Of a stretch of 64,000 bases of DNA, positions 23,351 to 32,939 are shown one piece after another. Made by a program: the position numbers and the translations under genes. The notes beneath the pieces were generated by a model that saw nothing but the letters and a program-made list of their open reading frames with translations, did not search any database and was not told the origin of the DNA. Source of the stretch: Lasiodiplodia sp. COLG20 (lineage: Eukaryota; Ascomycota; Dothideomycetes; Botryosphaeriales; Botryosphaeriaceae). Each line of letters starts with the position of its first letter. Position 1 is the first letter of the stretch. The stretch spans positions 62,001 through 126,000 of the forward strand of contig VNWV01000013.1 in assembly GCA_009801085.1 (NCBI GenBank), in the 5' to 3' direction.

Positions 23351-26300
23351 TTAGTGATGAGTAAAAAAACGAGACAGAATGCCGCCGCCCCAGAAGAATG
23401 AGATCAGTCCGTAGAGAGCGGCTACTCTTAAAGCGGCTCTCCAAGCCTGCCGTAGAGTCTCTGAAATCCCAGTGTCCTTGTCAGCTTCCACATGTCTGTC
23501 AAGCAAGCTACACCTCTGAGTTGATGCGGTCTCCAGTATGTGCTGAGCTTCCGCATGAAGAGCCTCGTAGACATTCTGATAGTTGCCATCAGTCTTGGAC
23601 AAATCCTTCAAACGATAGATGATCCTATGTGAAAATTGGTCGCTGATCTCGAGGAGGCCAAGTATGGTTAACCCTGTGCGCTTGTCAGTTTTGAGACGCC
23701 AGTTCTGGATGTTTTCATTGCAGCCTAGAATAACTGAAAAGAATGATATCTTACCTTTATCATTAGCTGTGGATGACAATGCTGCTTTGCTTGCTGCCCA
23801 TTCAGACTCCTGTCTTCGAAGGTACTTGTGAAAGCCCAGAGCAGACTCATGCGATTTGGTCCAGAGTGCCACAAGCATGCCTTTTCTGTAACTAGGCATA
23901 TTTATGAGCTCACGGGCTTCTTTCACGTACTCCTGCATCGTGGAAATGGCCTCTTCAGCGGCATTTCCATTTTCCGGTAGCTTCCACGGCCGGTCTTCTG
24001 GCAGTCGCATTTTTTCTCCCTCAATCGTGAACTCTTGTGGTTCGAACTTGGCCTTTTCTGACTTATCCGCAAGTGAGTTGTTCAGCTTGGCCTCAACAAA
24101 CTCTCCATCCATTACCCCGTCCAGGAAACTAGAAAATAATTAGTACCCGATCAGAAATTATACCGATAGAACTTCGGCAGGGTTGAGTGCGCACCATTCA
24201 CCTATGAATTTCCAAACTTCAGTCTCCGAGGATTTTGGTAAGGATACCATTTTGCGCAGAATAAACGGCACTTCACCCCCACCGAGGATGGCAACGGAAT
24301 CGCCGCATCGAATTCCATATGGACCCATTCCTAGTCGGCCTCCCTCCGTTAGGAATATCCTTCTCCCGAACAGAAACCGTAGAGCCTTGAGCAATGCCGG
24401 TTGTGCCGGTTCGGAAAGAAGCTGCGCCAATTCCTCTGTCTCGACACTGGAACTACTTCCCTTCATATGCTCTGACGAGGTACATTTTGGTAGACGTATG
24501 CCAGGGGATGACTGGTCCGCCAACATGACACGCCAAATCGTTTCAAGAGACGGTGGATGAAGACTTACAGTCCTATACATCCCTTCGAAGGCGGGATTAG
24601 GGCTGAGAATCCTATACCATTCTTTGATCAAAATCTCCATCCCCCTTGCATGCCTTAGCAAATCTGTGTTCTTTGCATCTCCTAGATATGCCTCGGAAAC
24701 TTTGCGAACGCGATCACAGGCGTAGCCGTTGAGTGACAGTTGGTTTGAGTGCCAGAAAAAGAGCTCTGGAGATAGGTTGCTGCAGGAGTTGAAAATTCGG
24801 TTGGATTTCCGTGCTTCCTTTCCATCGCAGAAAGCAAATGTGAGAGGTATCACTTCAGTGGCGTCATTCTCCATCTGCGGTAGCCATGTTGCACGAGATG
24901 CAACTTGTTCAGCCTCAGATAAAGCCGAGAAAACCGAACCAAAGGAGAGAAAGTTCAAATTCTGTCCTTCATAATTCCGTGGGTCCATGGATAATGTTGC
25001 AACTTCAAGTAACGCCTCCGGAAGGTCCTTGGTGCACAGTTCTTTATGGTCGGACACATTTGCTAGAGTTCGTATTGTGTCCACACGGTATGCCGCTGCT
25101 TGGAACCTGAACCGCCAAAGCAATTTTTCAAGTGGTACCTTTCTGTCATCGATATATTCCTGTCGGGTTCGAATAAGGCTTCCAGCAACGCTCCACTCCT
25201 TAGAGTCAAAGAAGTCGTGGTATCCTTGGCCGAGGGGTGTGTACCAATGCCGCAATACAGCTTTGATGAGGACTTCTGATTCCAAAAACTCGGCAAGTAT
25301 GTTGAAATCAAAGGCGCGGTTGCCAAGAAACATCGTCGCAGATCTTGCAAGAACAAGCTCTTGGACAATCCAGCGTCGGCGCCACCAGTTTCTGTCGAAG
25401 ATGGACATCAATACCATCCACCCTTTTTGTTTTTCGATTTCGATCACCGTGTCGTACAATTCACACCCGATTGGAATGTTTGGATTTTGACTGTCGTTTG
25501 CCGATGATTTTTGGGTATCTTTGCGCCATCTTCTGACCAGGGAAACGATTTTGTAGATCAAGGAAAGGGCAGCCTCGTCTTGGCTTTTTTCTTCTCCCAG
25601 GCTGACGTACACTTCCTCTGCTTGCTTGAAGACGTCCCGAAGGGTGACAACAACATCGTCCATTTGCTGGTAAGCCTTTCCCAAGGTAATGAATGTCGCT
25701 TTCTGTGACTGGTACTCTTCGAAGAGAATCACATCTGCCCAGAACATTGTCTGCTGATCTTCTTGGTGTGATCTGACATTGCGAAAGATGCTTGCAAGCT
25801 GTGGGCGAACGGACTTCTGATATCCGTTCACAAATAAGGGAGAATCCTCTTTGACGCCCAAGGCATATGAAATGGCCTTGTACCGTGGCTGAGAATACAG
25901 TTTTTCCACGTGAATTCGACATCTCACCGGAGCTTCTGGATCCAGGGAAGGCAATATCGTGACGAGGCCTACATCGCCGTTATCTGAATTTGGAACTTTT
26001 TCGCCAAACCATCGTGGCTTCTCAGGTGCGCCATCTCCCGCCCAGTAGCCGTCAAAGCCGTCGTAGAAATAGGGAATGTTCAAAGCATCAAGAAGCCTCT
26101 GTTTTCCATTTTCTGGTAACCAGTCCACCAGCATTTGGTCGTCTGGATTTCTGGTCCAGCTAGAAAATTCACGGAACTGGGTGTACAGTCTTGTAGCTTT
26201 GCGACGTGCCGGATCTGCAACAATCTCGTCTTCGTCACTCGGTAGAATGTGCTTTTCCCAGTTGAACCATGCGTACTCTAGTAATTCAAGGTCTTTGTGG

Positions 26301-28449
26301 GGGGCAGATGGCTTATTGAAACGGTACAAGTACATCAGACAGTCCTTCGCGACCTTGAGATGGGCTTGTCTGATGTCTAATGCGAAGGTTTGCACTTCTG
26401 GGGTGTTGGGGCGTTCCTTTAGCAAGAATTCCCGGACCGAGAAATGTGCAAAAGTGACTTTGTACCGGTGTGCGTCTGGGATTGGGCCTTCAGGAAGAGG
26501 CGGCTGGAACGTCAGAAGGTCTCGAAACATGTCGAAGAACACGTATAGACTTGGCTTTGACTGGTAAAAGCTCTCAAAATGGCCGCTGACTATGTTGAGT
26601 GACCTTGAACAAGCATTTGCCAATTCGTGAATGTATAGGGGTCGTTTGGATACCAAAAGCCATTGAAGGGCACAGACGGCGAGTGGAACTGCCTGTTTGT
26701 CGATTCGACTAACAATTCTTGAATAAGTCTCGTCTAGTCCTTTTGGAAGTTGAGACAAGGCGTGCTTGATCGTCTCTGGTTCGATTGGCTGGAGATCTTT
26801 CAACGCCGAAATTTGAAGTACGCTCCACCGAAAGCTAATGTTGGCGGTTAGCTTGAGAATCTGAAAGCGTTGAGAATACCTACACTCCGTTGGCATTCTC
26901 TACTAGCCTTCTTCGGATCAAATCCTTGATATCTTGATTTTGTTGCTGAAGACGACCATGCTCCTTGATGCTCTTGGTGATGAACTCGTCAATGTCTCGG
27001 TTGACAAAGTCCGTGCCGACGGAGAGATGGTCCCATTCTGAGTGGGAACCACTGAATGCATGCGATATTTCCGGATCATTGCGGCTCGTCACCAACAGGC
27101 TTATCTTTCTGCTTGAAACTTTCGTAATGTCCCGGATGAACTTCAGCACTTCGTCTCTGTGGGGTCGTGGAACTTCGTCCAAAGCATCAACCAGAAGGTA
27201 AACTCGACTAACTTCCTTCCATTCGAACCAAAAGCTTGAGTCAATCCAGGTCTCATCTCGTGATAGAACCGACGATCCAGGTCCTAATTCAACCGATGAT
27301 GTGTATCCTGATCCATATCTTGATCCGTATCCTGATTCGTCTCCTGATGCATCCGCCGATGCATCCGCTGATGCATCCTCTAATTCATCCTCTAATTCAT
27401 CCGCCGATTCAACCGCCGATTCAACCGCCGATTCATTCGCTGATTCATCTGCCGCTTCGTTCGCTGATTCATCTGCTGCTTCGCTCGCTGATTCATCTCC
27501 CGTGCCTGGTCGCCCAGGAGCTCGAAGGTATCCAGTAGAGCTCTCTTCAGTTCTGAAAGACGAGGGCTCGCGTGGCTATTGTCTGGATGGTAGTTGTTGA
27601 AGCACTCCATTATCGGCTCTGGAACTCCTGAGCGCCATGTCTTCTTTCCAAAAAGCTGAGAGATGATGGAACGAATCAAGGAAGTCAAACCTCCCGGTGC
27701 GCTCGCATCGAAAAAGAAGTAGCAAAACATGGCTTTGTTGTATCCCGTAGCCTCACAACTCTGAGCATGGTGAATGATAATAGAGCTCAGAAAGGTTTTG
27801 CCACAGCCAACTAACGCAGGATATTAGCCAATACGATATTTAAAACTGATCGAGCCGACCTACCGCCTCCATGGAGCCAGAGGAATCTTGTATTACCAGC
27901 GAGCCACGCGGAGACCCCTGATTGTTCGAGAATCCAGAGCCCTGTATGTGTATCTTGTTGGACCAGGATCTCGCGATCAAGTATTTCCTCGTGCCGTGTC
28001 CCTCCTGACCATTCAGGTATAGCTCTATGTGTGAACAGACAGTCACGGAAGCTCTTTGTTGCTGCTCGGTCTCCGTGAATCTCAATTTTGTTTATACCAG
28101 TGATGTTGGTATTGTTGATGATATTGCCGTTTATCATGCGAGAATCGCCTTTCGCAGTGAAGTTGTTTTGGGTTCCCATGTTGCCTCGGCTTTGTGGCTG
28201 CTGGATAAAGTGACCATGGCCAAGGAAGGCGATAGGAAACGGGTCAGGTTGACCCGCCGTATGTGGGATGGAGAGGTCTGCTCGTCTGCTCATAGAAGGT
28301 TGGCTTCTGACCAGCTGTCCGGCCCGCTCATCCAGTAAGGGCCGATATGCAAACGGCTGCGAAAGCACGTAGACTGGTGAGGATTTGGATTCTACCTCAG
28401 TCGGTTGAATATAAATATTCGCATTCACTACATGTAGTATTACCAGCAA
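23351..28449 (-). CDS. NACHT NTPase (NLR) with a C-terminal HET domain and an amyloid-like N-terminal motif
   Basis: Main exons are 27864..28449, 26884..27810, 24195..26834, 23755..24128 and 23351..23673, roughly 1,500-1,600 residues. In order it shows an amyloid-motif-like segment (KGDSRMINGNIINN); a pre-NACHT block (SFRDCLFTHRAIPEW); a Walker A loop formed across an intron (GGVGCGKT); the YFFFDAS strand; an acidic low-complexity insert; Walker B (VYLLVDALDE); SLLVTSR; and the winged region to FAHFSVREFL. One uninterrupted exon then continues into a degenerate HET domain: YKAISYALG, FWADVILF, EEVYVSLGEE, WWRRRWIVQE and the typical HET ending (FIGECFLDGVMDGEF). Fungal NLRs sense a ligand and switch on cell death. 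The start is uncertain: Met at 28179 puts the motif at residues 10-23. The exon at 26884..27810 needs one frame change inside its repeat. Confidence 0.8.
27297..27500 (-). repeat. 17-unit, 12-bp minisatellite inside the NLR coding region
   Basis: Seventeen consecutive 12-bp units, degenerate around plus-strand TGATTCATCCGC. On the minus strand they encode acidic four-residue units (DESA, NEAA, VESA, DELE, DASA). Family members normally lack any insert between the LLDTFEL-like and VYLLVDALDE segments, so this is an expansion within the NACHT core. It is not a CRISPR array: there are no spacers. Confidence 0.9.
28108..28160 (-). other. HET-s-type amyloid-motif candidate in the NLR
   Basis: Encodes FTAKGDSRMINGNIINN, just ahead of the NACHT region. 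The pattern acidic-small-basic-hydrophobic-hydrophobic-x-G-N-hydrophobic is that of HET-s related amyloid motifs at NLR N-termini. It matches the two repeats at the end of the divergently transcribed HeLo-like gene. A Met codon at 28179 would place it at the extreme N-terminus, as in NWD2. Confidence 0.6.
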
Positions 28450-28494
28450 AAGGTGGTGTCATACAAACAGATGACATATTGATTTGCCGCTGAC

Positions 28495-28790
28495 CTGATA
28501 AGGCTGACGTGAGCGCGGGGTTTAGAATCATCAGGAAATGAAGTGCGGAGAATGTAGTACAAAGCCTTGGCGATATTGTTGCCTTGAAGCTGACATTGGT
28601 GAAACGTGATGTCAGTGCATGTGAAAATAAAGAGCATGGGTGGGGCGCCATTTGTACCTATGAAGTTCTAGAAACGGGGTATACTCACTCGTAATGCACG
28701 AAAACGGCTATCTTTTCCAATCCCTACATAGTATGGATTACTCCCAGCTGAACGATGGCGTGAGCTGATGACGTGTTCTAAAAGAAAGTT
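28495..28790 (-). other. Candidate upstream exons of the NLR gene
   Basis: On the minus strand, a coding-like stretch (SNPYYVGIGKDSRFRALR) ends at a GTGAGT donor at 28688. A CTGAC branch-like site and CAG acceptor at 28590 join it in frame to LQGNNIAKALYYILRTSFPDD. These may be N-terminal exons of the NLR or part of an older gene. I could not find a start codon or a fully consistent splice into the exon ending at 27864. Confidence 0.35.
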
Positions 28791-28975
28791 TTCACAGCAT
28801 GTGACCTCGAAATAGATGGCGAAATGAATTAATTATCCTTGTCGTGGATGTTCATCTACGAGGCTGTTCACAGATCATGTTTCACACGCTTGAACTTATA
28901 ATATTCTGCTTACATTCTCTGAATATCATTAACTACTCCTAAGCTTGTTCACTTTATCTTTTCCAACGTTCAGTC

Positions 28976-29914
28976 ATGGCAGCTGAGCTGGGAATTATCG
29001 CCAGTGTCATCGGCATTGCGAATGTTACCCATGCAAGTTGCAAGTCTCTCTATGAATTTCTCAAAAACATGCACGACGCGCCCAAGAACGCCGAACTTCT
29101 GGAGACCGATCTCAATGAAGTCACCCGGGTCCTCGAAAATTTCAACGTTGAGCTACAAAGACATCAAGGAGGAGAGAATGACGGAAAGAGCACCCCCATG
29201 ATCAGAAAAAGCCTCGAGCAAGTCCAGCCTTGCGTCAAAGAGCTTGGGGGTGCGTGCGACAAGTTCAGAGAGAAACTGGAGAAAACGTTCTCAAATTCAA
29301 CCGCAGTCCATACAAGCATGCGAGACCGGGTCAAATTCACCTTTCTGGACAAGCCCATTGCAGCCTTTCGCTACACACTGTCGTCATACAAAGAGACGAT
29401 CAACATAGCCCTCACACTTGTCACTGTGTATGTGGTCGAAGTCGGAATTTGGGGAGCCGAATTGTGTAGCTGACTGATGCAACCTTGCAGCAGGACAACA
29501 TCTGATAATGCGCGTGGCATTGGACGCCTCGAAGAGACGGTTGAGTCTACCAGCGTTGCTCTCGCCGGGCAAATCAAGGGTATAGAAATCAGCATACAGA
29601 CTTTAGCAGAGTCCGGGCTCACTGCCCTCACCGCCGAGAAGGACGAAATTCTGAAAGCCATCGAGAAGGAGAAGATCAACCTTCAACAATGCCTCGCGTT
29701 TTGTGTACGCGCATCTGAACAGGCAGCAGAGCTCTCTGGGAACAATATCAGGTTCGCGAAAGTTCAAGACGAGGCAAAGCAGCTGGTAGGAAATATCGGA
29801 AACATCGAGCAGGGCGGCCCTACCGTTTTGATCAATGAGTTGATTGCCCAGGACAGAGCGAGGCAGATGGGAGGGTCGATCTCAGGAAATGTCGCTCTCG
29901 AGTTCATGAAATAA
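28976..29914 (+). CDS. HeLo-like effector protein with a two-repeat, prion-like tail (HET-S-like)
   Basis: Exons 28976..29427 and 29491..29914 (63-nt intron) give 291 residues, almost the length of the HET-S protein. The acceptor could also be three bases downstream. Residues 1-150 look like a HeLo-like/fungal STAND N-terminal domain: a hydrophobic N-terminus (LGIIASVIGIANVTHA), then SLYEFLKNMHDAPKNAELLETDL and helical segments. Residues 155-235 are amphipathic helix. The tail has two copies of one motif, VQDEAKQLVGNI (243-253) and AQDRARQMGGSI (271-281), 28 residues apart. HeLo-type domains kill by making membranes leaky when an amyloid fold in the tail is templated by a partner NLR. Such an NLR lies next door in divergent orientation with a matching motif. 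Function is inferred; the gene structure and repeats are seen directly. Confidence 0.8.
29765..29899 (+). other. Prion-forming-domain candidate: two imperfect repeats
   Basis: Repeat 1 (29765..29812) and repeat 2 (29849..29896) share Q-D-x-A-[KR]-Q-[LM]-x-G-[NS]-I. Both fit the HET-s style of alternating polar and small residues ending in G-N or G-S. The arrangement of two pseudo-repeats separated by a flexible linker (EQGGPTVLINELI) at the very C-terminus is that of the HET-s amyloid fold. Confidence 0.6.
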
Positions 29915-31506
29915 TTCACGCGAAAGGGAAGACTGCGAGATCGATAGCCATTTTCATAGTGTTGATCTGACAGAAAATGAGATTTTGATTCTCACACGCT
30001 ACTACTGGGGAGTGTTTGGCTGAAATGGGGTATTGATTGGCCTAAACACTTGGAGCATCTCATGAATGGCTGCCACATATGCGGTAATTGATCTTCCTGC
30101 CAACTCTTCACGCTTGAAAAATTAATTCTCTGCTCGATCACGGGAGCTTTTTGTAACTTCGCCATAGCGTGTATCTAAGTTGAGGAGAATGGAGTAAGAC
30201 GTTCTTTTGCGAATTTTGTGGATGCAAGTCTTACGAAAAAGGCTCAATGTCGTGCTAGGGTCGGATGACCAATAGGTGTGCATGCATTGTGCAGCTAAAA
30301 CTTGACATATTATAGGCTGTTGCTTGAACGATTGAGGGGTAATCGGGAGATAGCGCTTGTTTAGTGCAACTGAAATTTCAGCTCACTGGTAGGAAAATGA
30401 TGACAGGCTATGCAGCAGTGACTCAGCTTCCAGTGGTCTATTGCGGCTTATAATTTCTGCGAAGGACCTGACTGGTCGCTGTTTCTCCGCTTTCTGTAGC
30501 TTGCTGACTGAACAAGATGATTCATATCTTGCTCAATGTACACGACGCCATCAATAGTATTTTGCAAGTCGTGATTGGGTTTCCTATCAGATCATCCTGC
30601 AGTCATCAGGCGGAATCACATGAAAGTTTCTGAATTGGCCCCCGTGCGCACCACGGTTGGCTGGTTTCTGGGCAGATTACTGTACTAAGATCTTAAAATC
30701 TTATTCGTAGATAAATTCGCACCCGGCTGCAGACCCTCAAACCCTTTCAATTGCCTAGAAGCGGGTCTGGTACCGGGAAGTGGTATTCGTGGTCCTTTTA
30801 ATACACTTGTAGGATCGCGCCTGTCGACCATTGCATGGAAAGGGATGAGCCAGCCAATTTTTATATCAACTACTTGAAATAAAGATGTGGTTTTTAGCAC
30901 GTGGGCTCTGAAACCCGCTTTCGGAGCTAATGATCTCTTTGCCGGCTCTTGTTGCCCTGATATAGATTAGAAGACCCCATTCCAGCTCTTAGATGTTGTA
31001 TGAGCGTGTCAGGCCTCATTATCAGTCAAATTCATTGCCGTGTTTTATACTTTTTCTCAACACTAAGGATCATGACTTGTTTATCTCACCGCAATGACGT
31101 TGTTCATTAATTTGGCTTTATATGTAGTATGCGCGTTTGTTTCTATCTAGGCGGGGCGAGGGGTGGGTGCGAGGGCGCTAAAGAGGATGGTTCAACTGCA
31201 AGCCCGCGCCACTGCTGCTTTACTAAGGCACGAGATGTGTCCAAGCCGAATTATAGCAAGGGATATGTAAGTAAGCACTATGGTGCTATTATAACAGTGT
31301 ATATATCTAGCATGATGTCTCGGGTATCCTGTCCTCGCTCCCGCTATCAATGCAAGAATGGAAAGGTCGTGATTCCATGCGCTTTTCCTCCAGCGCCATC
31401 CGAGCCGAGTCTTCACCTTCTCCTCCCCAGCAAACTTGTATCAAAAAACAAAGGAAAATGCCGCCAAGTAAACTCCCATAATGCATCACCGAACCCCCTC
31501 CTCCCG
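29915..31506. other. 1.6-kb intergenic region, no gene seen
   Basis: Downstream of the HeLo-like gene and downstream of the rhodopsin-like gene (convergent). AT-rich, many stops in all frames. No repeat or RNA gene seen. Confidence 0.55.
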
Positions 31507-32939
31507 TCATGCATGCCCATGCGGAAAGAACTTCCTCTCACTCTCACTAATGCTGTGCACATCATCCGGATCCAGCATATTCTTATCCGAACTCGAGTCC
31601 TCCCGTTGCGACACCACCGTCGTCACCTTAATCCCCTCCCCACTCCCCTCACTCTCCCCATCCGACCCATCACCCCCATACCCATGATGCCTTACCCCCT
31701 TCTCAATCGTCGTCGTAAACATCTCCTTCTTCTGCTTCACGACGCCTCCCATCACCCCGCCACCGCCCTCGCCCCTCTCCATACAATCGAGCGAAATAAC
31801 CGTCCCGTTCTTCCGCGTGTTCCGCGAGCGCTGCCACGCACCATTCGTGCCGCCGCCGCCGATGGTGTTGCCGTACTTGCCGGCGGGCGACCGCGAGGAG
31901 GCCGGGTCGGTCGAGAGCAGGTGCGGGAACATGCGTTTGATGAGGGCTTTGAAGGTGGGCAGCGACGCGCACATGATGGCGACGTTGATCTCGACGTTGG
32001 ACCAGACGGCGGCATCGACGTTGTCGTAGGATTGGTCGACGCTGTCGGCGACGGCGTAGAGGGATTTGAGGCGGAGGATGGAGGTGACGCAGCCGCTGTT
32101 GGGTGGTGGTCAGTTGGGTGGGGGGAGGAGAGTGGGGTTGTTGGGGGATACGTACAAGGCGCCGAGCGCGAAGATGCCCATCAGAGCGAGCTTTTGCTTC
32201 GTGGGGATGTTGAGGCCCTTGATGACGGGCATGGGGAGCGAGATGATGAGGACGTCGGAGAAGATGTTGATAGCGGCGTGGGCGAACCAGAGCGCTTTGA
32301 AGTCGACGCAGGTGCCGGAGATGGGCCGGTTCCAGAAGCGGCGGATGGGCGTGCAGCTGAAGACGCTGAGGAGGATGGCTTCCAAGGCGTAGAGGACGAT
32401 GAAGGTCATGGTTGCTAGGATGGCGAGGCGCATGGCTCTGGCGGTGGCGAAGATGCGGAGGTATTGCATCAGGATCGAGACCTTGGTGAGGCCCAGGGCG
32501 ATGTTGTAGAAGATGATTGAGAGCCAGAAGTACTATGCTGATGTCAGTGGCGGATGCCGGTGTTGGGTTGGTCGGCATGGCTTACGAAGTACAACTTCTC
32601 CTTCGACTCGTCGCTCAGTTCATCCATATGTCGTCCAAGTCCATATTTGACCTCTGGATAGTGGTTAGCACGTCTTACGAGCGATGGACTAAGGATATGA
32701 CTTACGTTGGGTGATACAAATGGTCATTCCAGCAATACCAGCCTACAACTGTCAGTTATCATGCTCCAATCTCCTCTCATGAGCGAACTTACGCAGGCGA
32801 TTGTGATCATCCAGTCGTCCCAGCCCGACGCGCGCACAATGCGTATGCGGATCCATAGACGTATGAGGACGATAGCGGCAGCGACACAGGTGACTGTCAC
32901 CGAAGTGGCCAGCGCACCCGGGCCCCTGTTCTCAGACAT
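31507..32939 (-). CDS. Fungal rhodopsin-like seven-helix membrane protein
   Basis: Exons 32793..32939, 32706..32742, 32586..32653, 32156..32532 and 31507..32095 give 405 residues. Diagnostic features of the fungal rhodopsin-like (Pth11-related) family are present: WDDWMITIAC, then YGLGRHMDEL, then FWLSIIFYNIALGLTKVSIL, CTPIRRFWNR, C..FKALWFAHAAINIFSDVLIISLP and an SILRLKSLYA segment. These plasma-membrane proteins with about seven helices are widespread in Pezizomycotina; some act as receptors in surface sensing, most are untested. It lacks a CFEM domain. The C-terminal tail of about 120 residues is Gly/Ser/Glu-rich and likely cytoplasmic. The start Met at 32939 was chosen because it gives a short extracellular N-terminus before the first helix. 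Confidence 0.87.

Noticed and set aside
24129..24194. NLR-HET exon ending at the in-frame TAA at 24158
   Set aside because: Homology continues after a GTGCGC donor to a CTAG acceptor and gives the standard HET C-terminus.
27297..27500. Regular 12-bp array as a possible CRISPR-like locus
   Set aside because: No spacers, units abut and lie inside NLR coding sequence; a minisatellite.
28658..28688. A 31-nt intron upstream of the NLR
   Set aside because: Too short for a fungal intron; the alternative 99-nt intron 28590..28688 with a CTGAC branch-like site is preferred.
31129..32418. 429-codon plus-strand frame
   Set aside because: Lies antisense to the rhodopsin-like gene, which has real splice sites and motifs; composition is Arg/Gly/Asp-rich shadow.
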